This document shows, piece by piece, positions 1 to 8,172 of a stretch of 64,000 bases of DNA. The first letter of the stretch is position 1, and every line of letters starts with the position of its first letter. Origin of the DNA: JACCXG01 sp963785755 (GTDB lineage: Bacteria; Acidobacteriota; Vicinamibacteria; Vicinamibacterales; 2-12-FULL-66-21); contig CAWAXG010000056.1 in assembly GCA_963785755.1 (NCBI GenBank), forward strand, positions 1-64,000. Direction: 5' to 3'. The notes beneath the pieces are model-generated. The model did not search any database and was not told the origin of the DNA. It worked only from the letters and a program-made list of their open reading frames with translations. Made by a program: the position numbers and the translations under genes.

Positions 1-465
1 CCGGAGGGAAAACACCGGCGCGGCGTGCGCATGAGCGGCAGCGATGGTTCCGCCGCGGTCAGCGGTGGCGCGTCGGGTGCGAAGGGCGCATCAGTGTAAT
101 CAAACGACGGCATGGGCTGCGGCGCTGTCGTTATCGGGGTGCCGATGGCACCGCTCGCTGGGTCGGGCTCGGCGTCATTGCGAATAACCTGGTGAGCACG
201 GCGACATTCTTGAACGCGCGCGCCAGCAGATAAAGACGGATCGCCAAACCTGATGAATTGAAATGATCCCGCCAGCAGGCCGGCCGCCATAACGGAGAAG
301 TGGGCTCCTGCGCGGTCATTTCTTCACCGGAAAGTAGCTGGTCGCCGCTGGCGTCCGCGAAGCCATCAAAGAGTTGCGCGTTACGTAAGGCGGCTTCGCA
401 TCAAACCGTGGCTCGCAATGGTCGAAGCGCGACGAAGAACTTCGGGATTCACATAGGAGTAAGAG
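1..465. other. Left-edge stretch without a supported gene
   Basis: No convincing gene is seen. A minus-strand reading frame that begins with ATG at 113 runs off the left edge without a stop (about 37 codons). It could be the start of a gene lying outside the window, but it is too short to recognise. The remaining short frames look like random open frames of GC-rich DNA. The last part is the leader of the SnoaL-like gene that starts at 466. Confidence 0.4.
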
Positions 466-948
466 ATGCGAACTGTAGCCACAACGCTGTTGTCACTCGC
501 GCTGATGGTTCCAACGGTTACCCAAACCCCCTCCGCCAGTGGAGGGGACGAGGCGGCGATCCGCCGTGTTGTGGAACGGCACGACGCTGCACGAAATCGC
601 GAGGACTGGAAGGCGCTCGGGCAGCTCTTCAGGGAAGACGCCGAGCAGTTGACGTCTGCGGGCGAGTGGCGGCGAGGACGGGCCGCGATCGAAAAGGGTG
701 TTGCCCAAACGATGGCTGGCGCGTATCGGGGCGGGACGTATGTGACCAAGGTCGAGGCGGTACAAATGCTCGTACCGACGGTCGCACTTGTTGACGGCGC
801 GTTCGAGATCGCGAACATAGGAACTGGCGGGAGCAGACGGGGCCGCGTCACGTATGTTCTGGTGAAAGCGAATGATGATGCTGGATGGCAGATCGCTGCC
901 GCTCGATCGATGGTGCCCACGCCTGTGGGCTCGACGCCACGTCGATAG
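466..948 (+). CDS. Secreted SnoaL-like (DUF4440/SgcJ type) protein
   Basis: This 160-residue protein has a short signal peptide (residues 1-20, MRTVATTLLSLALMVPTVTQ) followed by one NTF2-like cone domain. The visible hallmarks are an N-terminal helix with the family pattern AAIRRVVERHDAARNREDW, a middle segment on inputs of the type LFREDAEQL, and a C-terminal strand reading WQIAAARSMV, which is the usual end of SgcJ/EcaC-type proteins. Such proteins bind small ligands and are often annotated as ketosteroid-isomerase-like, but the substrate cannot be predicted. A purine-rich ATAGGAG motif lies just upstream of the ATG. It stands alone, next to the decayed integrase array. The family assignment is fairly safe; function is unknown. 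Confidence 0.75.
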   Translation: MRTVATTLLSLALMVPTVTQTPSASGGDEAAIRRVVERHDAARNREDWKALGQLFREDAEQLTSAGEWRRGRAAIEKGVAQTMAGAYRGGTYVTKVEAVQMLVPTVALVDGAFEIANIGTGGSRRGRVTYVLVKANDDAGWQIAAARSMVPTPVGSTPRR

Positions 949-1189
949 TCGAGAAAGGCGATCCGCGTCAGCTCGCATGGAATCGGCTGTTCGTCGCCGC
1001 GCAGCTCCAGATGGTGCGCGCGCAGGTCTGCCGCGATCAGCGCGATCAGGAGAAGGTGCTGACGACGGGGGAGGGGTGGAAGAAAACAGTGGTTAAGAAC
1101 GGATGGAGATGATGTCACCTCACTTACAGAACCGCAACGCGCCGTCGAAGAATTGCACCGTTCCAGGGTTAGGCGGAATGATGACCTTG

Positions 1190-1504
1190 CAGCGCCCTGG
1201 GCGCCTCGAATGCCGCGAATCGAAAGAACGAATGGATGGCTGTCAGCCGCAGATTGCGGCTGCGGACGCTCAGCCCGCGGCGTCGCTCCAGATGATCGAG
1301 AAACGCCACGATCAATGGCGCATCGATCGCCGCGAAGTGCAGACGCGAAGGCGGGGTGTGCAGCTGCTGTTGGGTGAACGTGAGGAAGAGGCGGAACGTG
1401 TCGCGATAGGAGCGAATGGTGTGCGGGCTGGCCTGCCGCGGTTGCATCAAACGCTGCGTGAAGAAGCGCTCCAACAGGGGGGCGAGCGTGGTCGGGGCGA
1501 TCAT
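1190..1504 (-). pseudogene. Third tyrosine recombinase of a decayed trio (N-terminal fragment)
   Basis: The ATG at 1504 overlaps the stop of the preceding integrase by four bases (ATGA), the normal coupling in recombinase-in-trio arrays. About 100 residues remain. They include the SAM-like core-binding helices (HTIRSYRDTFRLFLTF, then FLDHLERRRGLSVRSRN and FFRFAAFEAP). Homology stops at about 1195, before any catalytic residue, and the reading frame then runs into unrelated sequence up to 1169. This is a truncated remnant and cannot be an active recombinase. Truncation here and at the other end of the array suggests both ends of the element were lost. Confidence 0.75.
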
Positions 1505-2432
1505 GATCGCATCTCCCAGCTGCGCTCGAGTCGGCGCATGGCGGCTCGCATCAGCTCGGGCCATGCACTCAGGTACCAGAACGTGTCGCTGACATGGACA
1601 TGGCCCAGGTAGGCGGACAAGAGGGTAAGCGTCGCTCGGCGTCATCGCCGCGGCGATACCACCGGAGGAGCGTCTGCACGGCGAAGCGATGTCGTAGATC
1701 ATGCAGACGCGGCCCATGCCGATCGTGTGGACCGCGCAACCCCATCTGCCGGGAGAGCGCATAAAACGTGCGGTGGATCTCGCCGCCATCCAACCGATTC
1801 CCCAGTTGGACACGAATACGTACGGACGAAACCGGTCGGGTCGCCCAACACCGCTGGCGGCGGGCGAGGTATGTCCGAGCAGCTGACGGGTCGACCCATG
1901 CACCGGGACCAGGCGTGACTTGCCGAACTTGGTGCCACGGATCGTCAGGACCGCGGCGTCGAGATCGACATCCTGGAGCTCGAGGTTACGCGCTTCACCG
2001 ATGCGCAGACCCGTGACGCTCAGCAATCCGAACAGGCAATGGTAGGTCCAGGGACGCAGGCCACCGTGAGCGGGTAACGCGATCGCCGCACGGAGCAAGC
2101 GTCGGATCTCCTCGTCGGTACAGATACGGGCGGGCGCGCTTCGGACGATACGGCAGCAGGCCGTCTGGTGGCACGTCGGTGCGCGGGTCGGTCGCGCGCC
2201 GATGGCGCGCAAAGGCTCGCACGATGCTGAGTCGGCGGGCCCACTCCGCGGGCTGCACCGTCGACGGTTGCTGCGCCCACGCGAGCGCCAACGGGGCGGT
2301 GATGAAGGCGGCTCGATGCTGATCCATGAACGTGACGAAGGCGGACAACTTCTTGCCGGCATCGTGCAGCGAGAACCCCAGGCTCCGCCGCAGGGCCAGG
2401 TACTCGTGCACCGCCGCTCGCAAGGAGGTCAT
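1501..2432 (-). pseudogene. Second tyrosine recombinase of the trio, three frameshifts
   Basis: All parts of a roughly 310-residue phage-integrase-family recombinase are present but spread over the three minus-strand frames. The start is ATG at 2432, which overlaps the upstream stop (ATGA). The core-binding part (VHEYLALRRSLGFSLHDAGK) is in one frame. The catalytic arginine region (TGLRIGEARNLELQDVDL) is in a second. The HDLRHRFA box returns to the first frame. The tail LGHVHVSDTFWYLS, with the nucleophilic tyrosine, is in the third frame and ends at TGA 1501-1503. Frame changes fall near 2120, between 1700 and 1800, and near 1620. The total length differs from a multiple of three by one missing base. 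The gene is inactive unless the sequence is wrong. Confidence 0.85.
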
Positions 2433-2770
2433 CGCCCACCTCTCGGCCACGGCAGCGCGAGCGTCCGCAAGGCCGTGAGATCGACCTTCGTGTAGATCGC
2501 GGTGGTCTGGGGATGGCGATGGCGCAACACCTCGCCGATTTCCGGCAGCGACGCGCCCTGGCGCAGCATCTGAACCGCCAGGGCGTGGCGAAATTGATGC
2601 GCGCCTGTCGTGGGCCCCGAGACGCCCGCGCACGCGAGGCGGTGTCGCACGACCGATCCAATCGCTTGCGCGCCCACAAAACCGCGGATAGGCGCTTTGG
2701 CTCCACGCCTGTTATCGCCTGCCCTGACCGGCACGAGCCGGTGCAGTTCGTCGCCCCACTGAATGGCCCG
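2429..2770 (-). pseudogene. First tyrosine recombinase of the trio (C-terminal fragment)
   Basis: Only the C-terminal part of a tyrosine recombinase is recognisable, on the minus strand. It contains the catalytic box AHQFRHALAVQMLRQGASL, the LRHRHPQTTAIYTKVDL segment with the presumed nucleophilic tyrosine, and the tail LALPWPRGGR. The stop at 2429-2431 overlaps the ATG of the next integrase. Upstream of about 2770 the open frame continues, but the residues no longer resemble an integrase, so the N-terminal two thirds are missing. The three adjacent, overlapping integrases are diagnostic of RIT (recombinase in trio) elements. This one is dead. Confidence 0.8.
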
Positions 2771-2805
2771 ATTTGATCGCGTCCTCGGCGGATTACCAAA
2801 CACTG

Positions 2806-2843
2806 GGCGACTTATGAGGAGTAATTTGCGACAGTCGTCGCAA
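2806..2843 (+). repeat. Short repeat copy 1 with inverted-repeat end
   Basis: Positions 2806-2832 contain GGCGACT, four other bases, AGGAGTA, and TTGCGAC. The same blocks in the same order occur at 8413-8438. Here the TTGCGAC block (2826-2832) also forms a perfect inverted repeat with GTCGCAA (2837-2843) around a four-base spacer. The copy lies 36 bases beyond the last recognisable integrase residue, so it could be part of the old element end or its recombination site. Confidence 0.45.
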
Positions 2844-2866
2844 TTGGTCGCTGAGAGGATGCCGTC

Positions 2867-3812
2867 GTGACGACTCCAATGGTGCTTGTGGCCACCTGGC
2901 GCGACGGGCTGTTCGTCGTCTCCGGCGAGACCCGCGACCAAGAGCTCGGCAATCAGTCGGTCAGAGCGCTCGCGCCCGACGGGCAGTGGCGGCGCTCTCG
3001 CCATTGTCAACGGACGCTCACTTCGCCGGCGCGCGCCCGACGGCGTGTGGAGCACCATCGCGACCACGGAGATGGATCTCGCGTGCTGCGTGGCGGTCGG
3101 CGACGTCATCTACGTCGGGACCGACGATGCACGCGTTCTGCGCGTCGGCGCGGACGGAGGACTCGAGCAACTCCGCGGCTTCGACGCGGTCGCGGGGCGT
3201 GAGACATGGTACGCGGGCTCGGCAGTCATCAACGGTCAGCGCGTGGGACCGCCGCTCGGGATCCGCTCGATCACCGCCACCCCGGACGGCGCGGTGCTCC
3301 TCGCCAACGTCCACGTCGGCGGTATCCCTCGGTCGACGGACGGCGGCGTAACGTGGCAGCCCACCATCGACGTCGAGAGCGACGTCCACGAGGTTCGCGC
3401 GCACCCGAACCGTCCAGGCGTCGTGATGGCCGCCGCCGCGATCGGGCTCTGCACCAGCCGCGACGGTGGGGTGACATGGGACGTCGAACAGGAGGGCCTG
3501 CATGCCTCGTATTGCTCCGCGGTCGCGTTTGCGGGCGACGACGTCTTCGTGTCCGCATCGGTAGACCACTTCGCAGCGCAGGGCGCAATCTACCGACGAC
3601 GGGTGGATGGACACGATTCGCTGGTCGCCGTCGGCGGCGGCCTGCCCGCATGGACCGACGGCATCATCGACACCGGTTGCATCGCCACGCGCGGCTCGGC
3701 AGTCGCGCTCGTCGATCGGAAGGGCAACCTCTACGTATCGGCCGACACCGGCCATAGCTGGTCGCGCCGAGCCAGTGGCCTCCCACCCCCGAGCAGCGTC
3801 CTCATCGTCTGA
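2867..3812 (+). CDS. BNR/Asp-box beta-propeller protein, one frameshift
   Basis: This is a beta-propeller protein of the sialidase/photosystem II assembly-factor-like class. The proposed start is GTG at 2867, preceded by GAGAGGATG, giving MTTPMVLVATWRDGLFVVSG. The remaining reading frame is shifted by one base near 2985-2991 and continues to the stop at 3812. The combined length, 946 bases, is three times 315 plus one, as expected for a single inserted base. Asp-box signatures are visible in STDGGVTWQP, SRDGGVTWDV and SADTGHSWSR. There is no signal peptide, so it is probably cytoplasmic. The shift may be real decay in this degraded region or a sequencing error. Function is unknown. Confidence 0.65.
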
Positions 3813-4040
3813 GAGCCAACAGAAGGCATCGCCATCGTACCGACACCGCCGTCGTCGGCGAGGGGGTTAACCCGCGAGAAACGCCGTACAGTTGACCGAG
3901 GTGCGCCCCACGACGACTGCGCCTACTAGCCCTGAGGCGCGGTAGGATTTCTGAACGTTTGAGCAGCCGCCGGAGACGGTCGCAACGAGCCGAGGCAACT
4001 TGCTGCGCAGCACCGCAGCCAGATGCGGAAGCAGAGGGCT

Positions 4041-4424
4041 CTAGCGCGACCGCGATCGCGCGGACCAGACAGGGCGGCCGTCTACGGCAATTGTGGCCAC
4101 CCACTGCGGATCGAGCAGCATCTTGTGACTCCGAGCTGGCGAGAGCTGATCCTCCGGGAACAGTTCGCGAATCCGTACGAACATCAGGCGTCCCTCTTCC
4201 AATCCGGCGAACTGCATCCCGCCAAACCCCACTCGAGCGTAGCCGCCGGTATCGTCGGCGAAAATGATCTGATCGGTGGGCAGAGACACTCTCAGGCCGC
4301 GTGGAAAAACGACAAACGTGCCCGCCGGCCCATTCCGGATGATCGGGAGCTGCGAGACAAGCTCCCGTTCACCATAGAGGGAGGTATGGGGCGCGAACTC
4401 AATCAACATGGGGACGTCTGCCAT
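4041..4424 (-). CDS. Hypothetical protein, 127 residues
   Basis: I do not recognise this protein. It starts at ATG 4424 with a weak purine-rich AGAG upstream. It has an orderly mix of hydrophobic and charged segments (IIRNGPAGTFVVFPRGLRV, then IIFADDTGGYARVGFGGMQF) that looks like a small beta-rich domain. There is no signal peptide or membrane helix. It lies 127 bases downstream of the SagB-like gene on the same strand and could share its transcript. The amino-acid pattern makes a real gene more likely than not, but no family can be named. Confidence 0.45.
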   Translation of the reverse strand: MADVPMLIEFAPHTSLYGERELVSQLPIIRNGPAGTFVVFPRGLRVSLPTDQIIFADDTGGYARVGFGGMQFAGLEEGRLMFVRIRELFPEDQLSPARSHKMLLDPQWVATIAVDGRPVWSARSRSR

Positions 4425-4551
4425 GTCATCTCTGAGGATGCGGTTCGAACCTCAATCCTGCCTTCGCGACGGCTTTGGGTCTCTTCGGACGCTCCGCCAA
4501 CGGAAACTCTCATCATCAGCGAGCCTCAGTCCGCGTGCCCCTTATCGGCTC

Positions 4552-6252
4552 TCAGCCGTCGAAGGGCGCCTCCCAAGGGTACCCTGGGTCGGTTGTCAGG
4601 CGGGCATCATCGACCGGCATGCCGACCGTGAAGTGGTACAGGCTCTGGAATGCGTGGCCGTGTAGCCCGAGCACGTCGTGCACGGGATCATCGTAGAAAC
4701 ACCCAATCCCGGTTGCGCGCGCGCCGGCGGCTTCAGCTTCAAGATAGAGGGCCTGTCCCACCATGCCGGTCTCCCAGAACAAGTGCCGGTAGAACGACGG
4801 ACCGAACGTCTGCAGGCTCGCGTCGAAGTCGGCGAGCATCCCCAGGCTGAAGAAACCGTCAGCCGCGATGTCCTGGTCGCAGCTAAGGCGAGCCGCGAGC
4901 GAGCGCGCATCGCCGCGTGCCAGGCATCGCAGCGGCAGTCCCTCGTCGGCGAGTTCCCACAGAAACTCAGGGCGGCAGGCGGCTCGCAGCCGGTCGAACG
5001 CCTGCGGATCGCGCATCAACAGATACAACCCCGGCGGCAACTGATCGACGCGGTGGACGAAAATGGCGAGATGCACGCGCGGCGTCCACCACACGCTGTT
5101 CCACGGTGTTCTCGCGCCGGGCAGGACACATGACAGCATGTCGACGAGTGTCGCGCGGGCGATCGTCGAACGGCCGTCGAAGGCGAGCGCGCTCCGGCGC
5201 TGCAGCAGTAGCACACGCGCATCGATCTCACGAGTGCGACGGGTACGTCGATCGCAATCGGTCACAGAGGCGGTAGGCACACTCGACCGCCCCGGATCTT
5301 CGGTAGCCCGTGCGACCTCGTCAATGAAGGACCACTCGATGTGGTGCTCGCTCAGCCGATTCGCGTGGCCCGACCACCGGCCACATGCGATGCCGTCGAC
5401 GAGTTGTCTCACGGTGTGCTGGGGGCAATCGGCCGACTCCGCGGCGGCGATCGCCATGATGCAGCCGGGCTCTTCGCGTTCGGCCTCCGGGAAATCCTCC
5501 TCGCGATCGATGCCGATCACCGCCGCGATCGCGCGGCGTGACCACGCCGGCAGCAGGACTGCACGCCACCCGATGAGCGCGGCGGCGACCGACACGGCCG
5601 CTATCGCGTGCCCGAGGTCGTGCTGGCAGTAGCGGAACGCCCGCTCGCCGTATTTCCACGCTTCGCGCCAATGGATCGATGTCAGCGCGACCAGCAGTCT
5701 GTCCTGTCGTCCGGCGAACGCCTCGCGCCACACGCCCTCGTCGAAGACGCAGCGCAATTCGATCGCGTGACGATCCGCCGCGTAATGGTACACGGCCGGC
5801 TGATCGACGAGGCCCGGCAGCGCTCCGCAGATCACGTACGCCTCGGTGGGATGAAGGTTTCCGCTGGACGGGTTCACCCGGAGGGACCACCGCGAGGAGC
5901 CGAAGCGCTTCCATGCCGAGAGCCCCAGCGCATGCCTGAGCATGTCACCCAGCGCCGGGGCGCTCAACGGTGCAGCCGCCAGCTCGCGCTCGCATGCCTG
6001 ATCGAACGTCGTGCGATTGCGTGCGTACCAGTCTGCTGCGACACTGGGCGCCGGGTACAGCGGGAAGACCGGCGTATCGGCAAACCCACGAAAGGGGCTC
6101 GGCTGCGACGCCCAGTCGAGGTATCCGAGCGATTGAGCGAACGCGTGGAAATGATGTTTCGTCCCGTCGTGATAGCGGTACACCGTCGCGAGCGACGCCT
6201 GACGCGACTCGCGCTCGTGGAGTTGGGTGGGTCGACACGTGGATCTCATCAT
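4552..6252 (-). CDS. Tandem nitroreductase / SagB-type FMN oxidoreductase
   Basis: This protein of about 566 residues has two nitroreductase-fold halves. The N-terminal region carries the typical opening YRYHDGTKHHFHAFAQSLGY. The first FMN domain follows, with the hallmark VNPSSGNLHPTEAY and the helix HDLGHAIAAVSVAAAL. The second half has LLQRRSALAFDGRSTI and a C-terminal WETGMVGQALYLEAEAAGARATGIG. SagB-family enzymes oxidise azolines to azoles in modified peptides, but many stand-alone homologues have unknown substrates. No YcaO cyclodehydratase or precursor peptide is seen nearby, so a peptide-modification role is not supported. I prefer ATG 6252 or 6249; an in-frame ATG at 6303 would add a basic stretch lacking family resemblance. 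Confidence 0.8.
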   Translation of the reverse strand: MMRSTCRPTQLHERESRQASLATVYRYHDGTKHHFHAFAQSLGYLDWASQPSPFRGFADTPVFPLYPAPSVAADWYARNRTTFDQACERELAAAPLSAPALGDMLRHALGLSAWKRFGSSRWSLRVNPSSGNLHPTEAYVICGALPGLVDQPAVYHYAADRHAIELRCVFDEGVWREAFAGRQDRLLVALTSIHWREAWKYGERAFRYCQHDLGHAIAAVSVAAALIGWRAVLLPAWSRRAIAAVIGIDREEDFPEAEREEPGCIMAIAAAESADCPQHTVRQLVDGIACGRWSGHANRLSEHHIEWSFIDEVARATEDPGRSSVPTASVTDCDRRTRRTREIDARVLLLQRRSALAFDGRSTIARATLVDMLSCVLPGARTPWNSVWWTPRVHLAIFVHRVDQLPPGLYLLMRDPQAFDRLRAACRPEFLWELADEGLPLRCLARGDARSLAARLSCDQDIAADGFFSLGMLADFDASLQTFGPSFYRHLFWETGMVGQALYLEAEAAGARATGIGCFYDDPVHDVLGLHGHAFQSLYHFTVGMPVDDARLTTDPGYPWEAPFDG

Positions 6253-6506
6253 ACCGTTCGAGTAGGGGTCTCGTGGCCGTGGCGCGCCGCGCGAAATCGG
6301 CATGGACTGAGCGGGCCGATGCGTTGGCTGTCGGCGGCGCTGGTTCCGAACACATTTTCGACGTAATCGATGCCCTTATCGTGCTGAATGCCAACGGTCG
6401 CTCAGCCAACAGTGACCGGCTTGGTCAACGATTCGCGTTACACTTTGCGGCATGTCGACAGAGTGCGACGACGACATTCCGAAGGCCGTTGGCGACGCCC
6501 AGCACC

Positions 6507-6890
6507 ATGCGTGAGTGCGACGAATCTCCACCACCCCTTCTGCGGGAGGGGATCGCCCAATTCAACCGCGGCGAGTACTTCGAGCAGCACGAGACATTGG
6601 AGCTGCTGTGGCGGGCTGAGCAGCGCGAGGTACGCCGCCTCTATCAAGGCATCCTGCAGATTGGCGTCGCGTTTCACCATCTTCGGCGCCGGAACTACCA
6701 CGGGACGGTGTACATGTTGACGCGCGGCGCGCGCTACCTGACACCGTTCCCGCCGCGATGTCAGGGCGTCGATGTCGAGATGCTCCTGATCGATGCCACG
6801 ACTGCGCTGAGGGCTGTAGAGCAGCTTGGGCCAGATCGGCTCGGGGATTTCGACTGGCAACTCGTGCCGATCGTTCGCCTGGGCTCTTGA
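6507..6890 (+). CDS. DUF309 domain protein
   Basis: This 127-residue protein matches the DUF309 family. The signature HETLELLWRAE occurs after FNRGEYFEQ, followed by YQGILQIGVAFHHL and a second helix pair (RRNYHGTVYMLTRGARYL). The family is all-helical and of unknown function, with conserved His-Glu residues that suggest a metal or polar site. The start is ATG 6507; the open frame extends far upstream but only as the shadow of the divergent SagB-like gene. The roughly 250-base divergent spacer would hold the promoters of both genes. The C-terminus ends cleanly at LVPIVRLGS. Confidence 0.8.
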   Translation: MRECDESPPPLLREGIAQFNRGEYFEQHETLELLWRAEQREVRRLYQGILQIGVAFHHLRRRNYHGTVYMLTRGARYLTPFPPRCQGVDVEMLLIDATTALRAVEQLGPDRLGDFDWQLVPIVRLGS

Positions 6891-7302
6891 CAGGGCTGTC
6901 GGAATCTCAACGAATTCCGAAGCTTGTGGAATCCTGGTCGACTCAGGTGGAACGAGCGGCTTCGCGGCTGGGGCTCGAGCCGCATCTGGCGGAGACATCT
7001 GGCTGAATGGCGGAGTGCCGTGAGAGCGCTGATCGCTGGCTGGCTCGGCCCGAGGTCGCGAGCATCGCGTCGCATGGCGATTGGTAAAGCCTTGGCTACA
7101 CAGGATCGATCAGTTGGGACGTGAAATCGCATCAGGTTCCGTTGCTCGGCGCTCAAGGCTTCCCAAACGGCATGTCGAAGTGAATCGGTCTCGCGACTGC
7201 TGTCCGCGTTCCAACGCGTCAGGTCGACACCAACGATGAGCTGGCGTCGAAAAACGCGGGTGTCCGCGAGAGAAGCGGGGCCGGCGGTCTTAAGATCTAC
7301 CT
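6891..7302. other. Intergenic stretch without a recognised gene
   Basis: I see no gene here in either orientation. Short open frames have no recognisable motif and no good ribosome binding site. The right end contains the probable promoter of the MscS-type channel gene. Confidence 0.5.
7291..7296 (+). promoter_or_regulatory. Possible -10 element (TAAGAT) close to the MscS start
   Basis: TAAGAT ends six bases before the ATG at 7303, and no Shine-Dalgarno motif lies between. This arrangement would give a leaderless or nearly leaderless transcript. No clear -35 element is visible. Confidence 0.3.
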
Positions 7303-8172
7303 ATGCAGTCTTTCACCGACGTGTGGGATCGCATCGAAACATTTCTGCGCTCTGGGATCGCGGGCAGCGAGTTCACTCCGCTCAGGCTGCTAACGGTCAT
7401 CACGCTGACATCGGTCCTGATCTGGGTGACACGTCGCGTCACGCGCTGGTTCGTCGACACTGCCTTGGCGCGCCGCGGCTTCGACATCGGCATGCGCGAG
7501 GCGCTCGGCGCCATCGTGCGGTACGTCATTATTACGCTGGGTGCTCTCGTGATCCTTCAGAGCGCTGGCATTGACCTCACCTCCCTCAACGTCCTCGTCG
7601 GCGCCGTCGGTGTGGGACTCGGTTTCGGTCTGCAGAACATCACGAGCAATTTTTTCAGTGGCCTCATTCTCTTGTTCGAACGCCCGATCAAGATGGGAGA
7701 CCGCGTTGAGATTGGCGGTGTGGTTGGCGAAGTGCGGGAGATCGGGGCACGCGCCACGACCATCGTCACCGACGAGAGCGTGGCGATGATTGTGCCCAAC
7801 TCTCAGTTCGTGTCGGAGCGAGTGACGAACTGGAGTCGACCGGACAAGCTGACCGCTTACACACTGTCGTTTCACGTGTCGCACACGTCCGACCCCGAGC
7901 TGGTGCGTCAGGTGTTGCTCGCTGCCGCGGCCGGCCACCGCGATGTCCTGCACGATCCCATGGCGGAAGTCGAGTTTGTCGAGGTGGGGCTCGGTGCGCT
8001 CCGGTTTCAGCTCCAGGTGTGGAGCACTGAGCATCTGAAGACCGCTGGCACGTTAAAGAGCGATCTGAACTTTGAGGTGTGGCGGCAACTTGCCGCGGCC
8101 GGCGTGACGATTCCGCCGATGCAAGGAGCTGTCGTGCTCGGCCTGCAGCTCGTGCCGTCATCGAAGCAGTGA
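7303..8172 (+). CDS. Mechanosensitive channel of the MscS family
   Basis: This 289-residue membrane protein has three predicted helices (about residues 27-43, 66-88 and 92-125). The third is the pore helix, Gly/Ala-rich, followed by the family signature GVGLGFGLQNITSNFFSGLIL. The next segment, LLFERPIKMGDRVEIGG, begins the cytoplasmic beta domain. The C-terminal alpha/beta vestibule follows and ends in ITIPPMQ-like sequence (VTIPPMQGAVVLGL). These channels open under membrane tension and release solutes during hypo-osmotic shock. Length is typical for MscS (about 286 residues). It appears to be monocistronic. Confidence 0.93.
   Translation: MQSFTDVWDRIETFLRSGIAGSEFTPLRLLTVITLTSVLIWVTRRVTRWFVDTALARRGFDIGMREALGAIVRYVIITLGALVILQSAGIDLTSLNVLVGAVGVGLGFGLQNITSNFFSGLILLFERPIKMGDRVEIGGVVGEVREIGARATTIVTDESVAMIVPNSQFVSERVTNWSRPDKLTAYTLSFHVSHTSDPELVRQVLLAAAAGHRDVLHDPMAEVEFVEVGLGALRFQLQVWSTEHLKTAGTLKSDLNFEVWRQLAAAGVTIPPMQGAVVLGLQLVPSSKQ

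Noticed and set aside
1..113. A gene fragment at the left edge on the minus strand
   Set aside because: The frame is open for only 37 codons and lacks recognisable motifs, so it was noted but not called.
4552..6303. Bacteriocin (SagA-type) biosynthesis cluster
   Set aside because: No YcaO gene, precursor peptide or transporter was found nearby.
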